A DNA stretch of 32,930 nucleotides from NCBI GenBank assembly GCA_037143175.1, contig JBAWZF010000032.1:1-32930 (forward strand). Reading direction: 5' to 3'. A program made the position numbers and the translations under genes. The notes beneath the pieces were generated by a model. The model was not told the DNA's origin, did not search any database, and worked only from the letters and a program-made list of their open reading frames with translations. Within the stretch, counting starts at the first letter, position 1, and every line of letters starts with the position of its first letter. The DNA comes from a bacterium (lineage in GTDB: Bacteria > Verrucomicrobiota > Kiritimatiellia > CAIKKV01 > CAITUY01). This document shows positions 27,365 to 32,930 of the stretch, one piece after another.

Positions 27365-29077
27365 ATGAAAAGAATACTTATAATCCTCGCCCTGCTGCTC
27401 CCGCTCTCTTTGACCGCCACTGAATCGCCCGGTAATGTTTCCCCTCCCCTGCCAAGGCGCTGGCTCTACCTGCAAACGGGATTACTCCCACAAGAACACA
27501 TGATCCAAACCATGGCGCTGCTGGAGCGAGTCGCCACCGAGGGTTACACCGGCGTAGTCTTCAATGACTACAAGTTCATGCGCTGGGATTCTGTCCCCGA
27601 CATTTACAAAAAGAACTGGCAGGAAATGCATGACACCTGCCGCCGCCTGAAACTGGAACTGGTGGCAGCCGTTATGCCGATGGGCTATTCCAATAGTCTC
27701 CTCAGCCGTAACCCGCATCTGGCGGAAGGATTGCCTGTGCGCGGCGCCAACTTTGTTGTCCGTAACGGCACGCTTATCCCGGATGAGGCGATTGCTTTCC
27801 GAAACGGTGGATTTGAGTCTTTTCACGCCAACACACCTGACGGCTGGAAATTCGTCGACGCACCGGGCCAGATTTCATTTATGGACACGAATATCCACAG
27901 AGAGGGCCATGCCTCACTCCGGATGCAGGATGTGGCAAAGTTTGAACCGGAGCACAAACATGCCCGAGCCTGCCAAACCCTCAAGCTTCAGCCCTTCCAC
28001 AACTATCACGTGTCAGTTGACGTCAAAACCCTCAACTGGAGTGCCCAAGACACCCGTATCATGGTACTGGGCGAAAAGGGACAGACCCTGAATTTCCAAA
28101 CGCCTGTATTCGAACAGACTCAAGACTGGAAAACCATCCACATCACCTTCAACACACTGGAATCCTCCACGGCGACCCTTTACCTGGGCACTTGGGCAGG
28201 AGAAACAGGCACCATCTGGTGGGACAACGTGCAAGTGGAACCCGCAGGATTCATGAATGTCCTCCGGCGCCCCGGCGCCCCGCTTCGACTCTACAACGAA
28301 GGCGGCTCTGTTCTTTATCAGGAAGGCCGCGATGTTAAGCCTATTAACGACCCGTTACTTGGAATGGATCCTTGGGCAGGCGATTACAGCTCGTGGCACG
28401 CCCTACCCGCCATCAGCACTCTGCCCGGCGGGCAGTTGGCGGAAGGACAACGGGTGCTCGCCGACTATTATCATACTGCCATCATTTATGACGGACAGGT
28501 CTCCTGTTGCATGAGTGAAGCCAAGGTTTATGAGATCCTCACGGAACAGATTCAACAGGTGCGAGACGCCATTCATCCGGATGGCTACATGATGATGCAT
28601 GATGAAATCCGAATGCAAGGCTGGGACGAATCCTGCCAAAAACAAGGCGGAGACCCCGCCCGGATTCTCGGCAATAATGTCCGCCACTGCGTAGACATCA
28701 TCAAGGCCGCCGATCCCGGCAAGCCTCTCTTTATATGGTCAGACATGTTTGACCCGACCCACAACGCCCGCAAGGAGGGTCGTTACTATCTGGTGAAAGG
28801 AGAGGGCCCCTGGTATGGCGCCTGGAAAGACCTACCTGAAGAGGTCACCGTGGTGAGCTGGCAGATGGAGCCCAAAACCCGGCGCCAATCGCTCGAACAT
28901 TTTGCCAGTTTGGGCCATAAGCAGATTCTAGCCGGGTATTACGATGGCGACCCAAAAATGATCGCCTCATGGTTAAAAGACTCGAAAGGCATTAAAGGCG
29001 TAGACGGCGTGATGTACACCACTTGGCAAAGCAACTTCAAACATACCAAAGAATTTAGCGACCGCGCCAATTTTTGA
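27365..29077 (+). CDS. Secreted glycoside-hydrolase-like TIM-barrel protein with embedded CBM-like domain
   Basis: A 570-residue protein with a clear signal peptide (MKRILIILALLLPLSLTATE, cleavage near residue 18). Residues about 32-140 look like the first strands of a TIM barrel (RRWLYLQTGL, GYTGVVFNDYK, LELVAAVMP). Residues about 146-296 look like a beta-sandwich carbohydrate-binding module (NGGFES, DGWKF, HASLRM, WWDNVQVEP). The barrel then resumes: YMMMHDEIRMQGWDESC (D413-E414, a likely catalytic pair in GH20-like manner), KPLFIWSDMFDP and VTVVSWQMEP. It probably acts on a glycan outside the cytoplasm; substrate and exact family are not recognised. An AGGA stands about 10 bases before the ATG. 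Neighbouring sugar genes lie on the other strand. Confidence 0.6.
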   Translation: MKRILIILALLLPLSLTATESPGNVSPPLPRRWLYLQTGLLPQEHMIQTMALLERVATEGYTGVVFNDYKFMRWDSVPDIYKKNWQEMHDTCRRLKLELVAAVMPMGYSNSLLSRNPHLAEGLPVRGANFVVRNGTLIPDEAIAFRNGGFESFHANTPDGWKFVDAPGQISFMDTNIHREGHASLRMQDVAKFEPEHKHARACQTLKLQPFHNYHVSVDVKTLNWSAQDTRIMVLGEKGQTLNFQTPVFEQTQDWKTIHITFNTLESSTATLYLGTWAGETGTIWWDNVQVEPAGFMNVLRRPGAPLRLYNEGGSVLYQEGRDVKPINDPLLGMDPWAGDYSSWHALPAISTLPGGQLAEGQRVLADYYHTAIIYDGQVSCCMSEAKVYEILTEQIQQVRDAIHPDGYMMMHDEIRMQGWDESCQKQGGDPARILGNNVRHCVDIIKAADPGKPLFIWSDMFDPTHNARKEGRYYLVKGEGPWYGAWKDLPEEVTVVSWQMEPKTRRQSLEHFASLGHKQILAGYYDGDPKMIASWLKDSKGIKGVDGVMYTTWQSNFKHTKEFSDRANF

Positions 29078-29184
29078 GTGGGGTCAATGTCACATCGCAA
29101 CATATCATTTGAACCGCTTTGGTCACTTTATCCGTCAAACGAGCCAATACTTTATCGCGATTGCAGGCAAGAGGAAACCGGTGC

Positions 29185-29275
29185 ACGGCCATGCGCTGCC
29201 AGCGGATTTACATCCTGGACGGCGGCGTGGTCACCGCCACCGAATCCCATGACGAGTTGGTCAAAGACGGCCGCA
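29185..29275 (+). pseudogene. Possible C-terminal fragment of an ABC exporter ATPase
   Basis: The plus-strand frame reads RIYILDGGVV, then TATESHDELVKDGRM, which strongly resembles the end of MsbA-type ABC ATPases (RIYVLDGG, then HDELL). No Walker motifs or other parts of such a gene are present. The fragment ends where the opposite-strand URO-D-like fragment begins. Chance similarity cannot be excluded over 30 residues. Confidence 0.35.
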
Positions 29276-29586
29276 TGAACCAGTTCCGGCCGATCATACA
29301 TGTCGGTCATGGCCTCCTCAATGCCCCACCAGTGAATCAGGAAATCCCAAGGCGTAAACCAAACATGGGTTTGGCCCGTTTTCTTCACAGGCATGATTCC
29401 CTCATAGATTGAAGGCATCAATCGATAGCGGGAGTCTGTCTCCTCCATATTATGCGTAACTATCGGCATCCTGATCTTGTCGAGGTCCTCCCGCTCGCAA
29501 ATCTGCTTGTGGAAATGGCGCGACACCACGGCGTTGGAGTCATCAGTGTAGATGGTCTGCCGCAAACCGCCGGAGAACATCAGCAT
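29260..29586 (-). pseudogene. Truncated uroporphyrinogen-decarboxylase-like fragment
   Basis: The minus-strand frame gives about 105 residues typical of the middle of a URO-D-fold protein: SNAVVSRHFHKQICEREDLD, then KIRMPIVTHNMEETDSRY, then VWFTPWDFLIHWWGIEEAMT, then DMYDRPELVHAAV. About 110 N-terminal residues and the entire C-terminal half, including the metal-site region, are missing. It differs from the intact URO-D-like gene at 30106-31311, so it is not a recent duplicate of it. It is a gene remnant, joined at its 3' end to unrelated DNA. The 147 bp to its right (29587-29733) hold nothing I recognise. Confidence 0.6.
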
Positions 29587-29733
29587 CCTTTGACAACAAC
29601 GTAATTTCCGCAGTTCCCGATTTCATTGCTTCATGACTGACATCGTGCAACATGATCACACCTCAACTATTATCCAACCCTTGACACAATGGTTCGTTCC
29701 CAAATCATACCCTAACCTCCTAGACAAAAGACC

Positions 29734-30072
29734 CTATTCACAATGGAACACTTCCTCCATTCCCGCCCACCACTCGCCCTTGAGCCGATCCGGCAGCGGC
29801 TCCTGGCAGGGCATACAGAATGACCACCATTTTTGCGTGGTGGGATCCGCAACCATCGCGGCACAGTCCGTGGCAAAGTCCGACCCGGTATACTCGAAAT
29901 AGCTGAACAGATAATGCTTTCCATCGGGCATCTTCCGAAGATAGATGGAGTAATTCCGCATGCGGCACGCCGCGATCATCTTCAGCACGTCAGGCCAGAC
30001 GGCCGCGTGAAGGGTTTTGTATTCCGCGATCTTTTCTTCCTTCAGACCAATCACCGAACCATAGCGTTTCAT
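29734..30072 (-). CDS. rhaM: L-rhamnose mutarotase
   Basis: A 112-residue dimeric alpha-beta barrel enzyme that interconverts the alpha and beta anomers of L-rhamnose. Visible family features are the N-terminal KRYGSVIGLKEEKIAEYKTL, then HAAVWPDVL with the catalytic His (H22), RNYSIYLRKMPDGKHYLFSY and the C-terminal tryptophan-rich end (KWWSFCMPCQEPLP). Of two adjacent ATGs, the one at 30072 has the better spacing (5 bases) from GGAGG. It lies 30 bp downstream of the URO-D-like gene on the same strand and is probably cotranscribed. No isomerase, kinase or aldolase of rhamnose breakdown is in the window. Confidence 0.9.
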   Translation of the reverse strand: MKRYGSVIGLKEEKIAEYKTLHAAVWPDVLKMIAACRMRNYSIYLRKMPDGKHYLFSYFEYTGSDFATDCAAMVADPTTQKWWSFCMPCQEPLPDRLKGEWWAGMEEVFHCE

Positions 30073-30105
30073 CATGTCCTCCAGTCAAATGCCTGCTCTC
30101 CTTCA

Positions 30106-31311
30106 TCAGATTAACTCATCATATTCGCCGAGATTCATGGGGTATTTTCCATACTGTCGCACCAGCTTGACGATCATGTCATAGGTCTTGCCTGAAACGT
30201 TACTGGCCACCGAGTGGTCGGACTGGAATATATAACCGCCACCTTTAGCCGCGTTCAACTTGCGAAGCACTTCCCGCCGAATAGTTACCGGATCCCCCTT
30301 TTCCCAGATCTGGATATCACTGTTGCCGCAAAACCCGAGAGTGTGGCCGAGTTCGCGCCGCAAGTCCACCGCATCCATGCCCGCCTTGACTTCGAGCGGA
30401 TTATAGGCGTCGACGCCCATCTCCGCGAAATCCCGAATGACCGCATGGACGTTCCCACAGCCGTGATAGATCACCATCAGCCCCTTGGAATGGGCATGAT
30501 CGGTAATGGCCTTCACCCAGGGCTTGTAGTGTTCACGCCAGAAGTCTGGATGCATGAACGTGCCGCACTTGTAGGCGATATCGCCCCAGATCACGAACCC
30601 GTCCAGTTTCCCTGAAGCAGCATCGATTTGCGCCTTGGCACAGTCCAGATAGAACTGTCCTACCTGCGCCACCACGTCCGCCATGCGCTCCGGTTCCATC
30701 CCCACCCACAACATGTGGTTCTCGGGGCCAATCAGGCGGGTCAAGCACTCGTTAACCTCGATGATGCTTCCAAATACCGGGAAATCGGGCCAAAGCGAGG
30801 CTACCGTATTCACCCAAGGGGGGCTGTTGCGTTCAAATCCATCGCCAACCCCCGCTATCTGGTTGTCGCCCGCGCTCAAATAACGGCGCGGATCGAAATG
30901 TGAATCGAAGGTCTTGACGGCCGCCTCGAGTTTTTCGATAGAATCAACTTCCCAGCCAACAAACTCAGGCATGGGGAAGTCGTACACCTTACGCATGATG
31001 GCGCCGAAGCCTGTCTTCACCGTGACCTCCTGTGGCGTTTCCTTCAGGATCTCGAAGGATCGAACCCACGGATCCATGTTCGGGACGGTGCAGATCCAGT
31101 CAAGATCGTAGTAATAATAAGGATTTGCATCTGCTGGCAGCCTCAACTCTTCCCTCCATCGCCGGATAAATCCGCCCCAGAAAAAGTCGCTGATCGGCAC
31201 CCGATCCGGCTCCTCATGGCGCAAAGCCTTGCGCATACGCTCAAGTTTTACCTGCGTGCCAGGTTTACGGGAGGACAATACCTCTTTACCAACGGTGTCA
31301 AACATGCTCAT
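30106..31311 (-). CDS. URO-D-fold protein, zinc methyltransferase-like (MtaA/CmuA-related)
   Basis: A 401-residue protein of the uroporphyrinogen decarboxylase fold. Unlike true HemE, it has the zinc-site pattern of corrinoid-dependent methyltransferases: H283 and C285 in IYHGCGN, and C328 in LGFCGN. Other fold elements are LRHEEPDRVPI (30-40), GFVIWGDIAYKCG (238-250) and DAYNPLEVKAGMDAVDLRRE (301-320). It may transfer a methyl group from a small methylated compound, but substrate and corrinoid partner are unknown. AGGAG stands about 11 bases before the ATG. It is first in an operon with rhaM and divergent from an AraC regulator, which suggests induction by a sugar or a methylated sugar. Confidence 0.8.
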   Translation of the reverse strand: MSMFDTVGKEVLSSRKPGTQVKLERMRKALRHEEPDRVPISDFFWGGFIRRWREELRLPADANPYYYYDLDWICTVPNMDPWVRSFEILKETPQEVTVKTGFGAIMRKVYDFPMPEFVGWEVDSIEKLEAAVKTFDSHFDPRRYLSAGDNQIAGVGDGFERNSPPWVNTVASLWPDFPVFGSIIEVNECLTRLIGPENHMLWVGMEPERMADVVAQVGQFYLDCAKAQIDAASGKLDGFVIWGDIAYKCGTFMHPDFWREHYKPWVKAITDHAHSKGLMVIYHGCGNVHAVIRDFAEMGVDAYNPLEVKAGMDAVDLRRELGHTLGFCGNSDIQIWEKGDPVTIRREVLRKLNAAKGGGYIFQSDHSVASNVSGKTYDMIVKLVRQYGKYPMNLGEYDELI

Positions 31312-31328
31312 GGCTGCTCACTCCTGTA

Positions 31329-31334
31329 TATAAT
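31329..31334 (+). promoter_or_regulatory. Perfect -10 box before the AraC gene
   Basis: TATAAT lies in the short divergent gap. The matching -35 position (GCTCAT, 31306-31311) is poor, as expected of an activator-dependent promoter. Transcription would begin near 31341, which argues against the ATG at 31333 as the start of the AraC gene. Confidence 0.4.
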
Positions 31335-31368
31335 GGACAGCCATATCATTACTCTTTTCTTGCCGCCA

Positions 31369-32286
31369 ATGTCTATGTCCTCTAGACTCAGTTTTATGTC
31401 TTATTCAATACATGGCCGCGTCAACGTCGGTGCTTATAAGCGCCCCTTTTCCGGCGTCGGTATCGAGTTTGACCCGCTCGGGGTCAAACCCGGACGGACC
31501 GGCATCACCCTGCACGAAGCCGGATATCTCCCCTCCAACAGGGAGTGGAACTTTCCCAGCGTATTCAGTCCCTTCTGGCGGCTTTACTACAATAGTGAAG
31601 AAGGACATTGTGTGCTGTTTGGCGAACGCATAGTTGAACTGACCCCTCAACACTTCATGCTGATACCCCCCCATTGCCTGTTCCACTGTCTGGGACGCAA
31701 CCCCGTTCCGACATTCTGGTTGGCGTTTAGTTTCTCACGGTCGCTTCGCGTCGATTACACCCCTCCGGTTTTACTTAAACCCCAAGACACCGAATTGTGT
31801 CTGATCCGCAATTTAAAACAGATGATCGCCGCCGATAGAACATGGGAACCTATGGACGCTATTTTCCACAATAGCCTGGCACTGCTCCATGTCGTATTGG
31901 CACGGCGTGAACTTCATTGGCAGCCTCCCTTGCCCGATAACCTGACGCATGTCCAACAATACATTCAAGAGAACCTCGGCACGGGGCTAGCCAACCCATC
32001 CCTAGCCAAGCTTGCCGGTCTAAGCGTTGCGGGATTCGAGCGGGTCTTCAAACGGCACTTCGGGACTACAGCGGCACGGTATGTTTCCGAAATGCGCATA
32101 CGGGAAGCAACCCGGCTATTGCTGCAGACGGATGAAACGATTGATGCCATCGCAGATCAAACTGGGTTCCCGAATCGCGCCTACTTCAGCCGCGTATTCA
32201 AGAATATCATCTGCGAGTCCCCCGCCAGATTTCGCCGCAAACACCGCCGATACGTTCCAGCATGGCAAAATCGTTGCGTTCGCTGA
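31369..32286 (+). CDS. AraC-family transcriptional regulator
   Basis: About 305 residues. The N-terminal part is a cupin-like ligand domain (FWRLYYNSEEGHCVLFGERI, then VELTPQHFMLIPPHCLFHCL). The C-terminal 100 residues are the double helix-turn-helix of the AraC/XylS family: NPSLAKLAGLSVAGFERVFK, RHFGTTAARYVSEMRIREAT and the signature IDAIADQTGFPNRAYFSRVF. The start is uncertain: ATGs at 31369, 31375 and 31396 are possible, and 31333 overlaps a perfect -10 box. None has a clear Shine-Dalgarno sequence. It is divergent from the URO-D-like/rhaM genes and probably controls them, responding to a sugar. The end of the gene abuts a transposase remnant. Confidence 0.88.
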   Translation: MSMSSRLSFMSYSIHGRVNVGAYKRPFSGVGIEFDPLGVKPGRTGITLHEAGYLPSNREWNFPSVFSPFWRLYYNSEEGHCVLFGERIVELTPQHFMLIPPHCLFHCLGRNPVPTFWLAFSFSRSLRVDYTPPVLLKPQDTELCLIRNLKQMIAADRTWEPMDAIFHNSLALLHVVLARRELHWQPPLPDNLTHVQQYIQENLGTGLANPSLAKLAGLSVAGFERVFKRHFGTTAARYVSEMRIREATRLLLQTDETIDAIADQTGFPNRAYFSRVFKNIICESPARFRRKHRRYVPAWQNRCVR

Positions 32287-32289
32287 TTC

Positions 32290-32770
32290 CCAGAATGGAA
32301 GCAATACGCTGACGTGGCCCTTCTTCAGGAAGTATGCCCGCAAAGAACGGACGAGCTTTCTTCCCCTCAAACGCTTCACCTTGGAGCGGCAACGATCGGG
32401 AAAGCGGTAAGGCGTGAGGCTGGCGAAGCCAGTCTTGTTCATAACGGTAGGAGACCAGCACATTCTCGCAGTCAGCCCGATCCCGGTACAGTTGAGCCAA
32501 GGCCACGATGGGGAGTGTCTCATTAGTCACCAGAACCCCGTATTCGTAGGTGCCCCCCTCATCGAGTCCTTCCACAAAATCGAATTGGTTTTGCGTTGTG
32601 GCCGGAAGGATATTCCGGGAAGCCCCCTCCTTCTTTGCCGGTCGGCGCAGGCATACGCATCGGCGGGCTCGTGTCCACCCCATGAGTTTCACGCAGCCTT
32701 GGTCTTACGCGAAAGAATCACTTGCCAAGATGCCCCTCGCTTCCTTATGCTGCAACCCGTTTTAAGCATT
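32290..32770 (-). pseudogene. Degraded IS transposase remnant (IS1380-like DDE)
   Basis: The minus-strand frame from about 32692 leftward gives LMGWTRARRCVCLRRPAKKE, then FDFVEGLDEGGTYEYGVLVT, then PIVALAQLYRDRADCENVLV, which matches the late part of IS1380-type transposases (YEY-VLVT, then LYRDRADCEN). After DCEN the frame no longer resembles the family, so a frameshift or break is likely. To the right, WQVILSRKTKAA in another frame may be the part before it. No N-terminal half, intact frame or terminal inverted repeats were found. Confidence 0.6.
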
Positions 32771-32875
32771 ACAGCCCTCGTTATCTAATTTGGTGATAAA
32801 ATGGTGACACGGGGTTAAAATGACGTCAATTTCTAATAAATACATCATCGTAACTGCTTGAATACAAACGACTTT

Positions 32876-32930
32876 GGAGAGGTGGCCGAGTGGTCTAAGG
32901 CGCAGCACTGGAAATGCTGTGTACCGCAAG
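32876..32930 (+). tRNA. tRNA-Ser(GGA), 5' part
   Basis: GGAGAGGTGGCCGAGTGG is the typical start of a bacterial serine tRNA. The anticodon stem is CAGCA (32903-32907) with TGCTG (32915-32919), around loop CTGGAAA, giving anticodon GGA at 32910-32912. The gene runs off the right edge of the window; the variable arm, T arm and acceptor end are not seen. Confidence 0.93.

Noticed and set aside
32290-32930. Possible integrative element with tRNA-Ser as attachment site
   Set aside because: Only a transposase remnant is visible. There is no integrase and no repeat of the tRNA end within the window.

Overview
The window is bacterial chromosome from a Gram-negative organism (lipid A acyltransferase, outer-membrane beta-barrel). 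I lean towards the Kiritimatiellota/Verrucomicrobiota/Lentisphaerota group because of the URO-D-fold proteins, AraC regulators, a secreted glycosidase-like protein and many short-period intergenic repeats. That taxonomic call is inference only.

Layout. (1) 1-2279: a lauroyl acyltransferase-like gene and a DUF362/ferredoxin gene, both minus strand, separated and flanked by short tandem repeats. (2) 2458-3396: a LacI-type DNA-binding head joined to 92-residue Pro/Glu-rich tandem repeats instead of a sugar-binding domain. (3) 3423-8043: a CRISPR array of 71 repeats and 70 spacers, transcribed right to left from a leader at 8044-8229. (4) 8230-18549: a complete type I-C cas operon on the minus strand. 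In order of transcription it is an XRE/degenerate-ImmA regulator, cas3, cas5c, cas8c, cas7, a Bro-N antirepressor-like gene, cas4, a four-helix-bundle (S23/IVP-like) gene, cas1 and cas2. The Bro-N and four-helix-bundle genes are not part of the normal I-C set, yet each overlaps the start codon of the next cas gene. (5) 18641-20124: a hipBA toxin-antitoxin pair with palindromes upstream. (6) 20270-24259: class II fructose-bisphosphate aldolase, a MATE transporter, a TrmJ-like RNA methyltransferase and a zinc-ribbon/PTS-EIIA fusion. (7) 24678-27269: an ammonium transporter, a P-II protein and a beta-barrel protein, closed by a strong terminator. (8) 27365-32286: a sugar-related accessory region with a secreted TIM-barrel/CBM-like protein, broken gene fragments, L-rhamnose mutarotase, a URO-D-fold protein and a divergent AraC regulator. 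(9) 32290-32930: an insertion-sequence transposase remnant and the start of tRNA-Ser(GGA).

The best candidate for something undescribed is the extended I-C locus. A probable non-proteolytic XRE/ImmA regulator heads the operon behind an 18-bp palindrome, and a phage-type Bro-N antirepressor is translationally coupled to cas4 inside it. This could be a repressor/antirepressor circuit controlling CRISPR immunity, with the four-helix-bundle protein as a possible adaptation accessory. A second theme is a set of short-period repeat families (encoding SQISDLKS-like or LESKVQSPES-like peptides) that sit between genes, form C-terminal ends and have entered reading frames, including cas4 and the four-helix-bundle gene.
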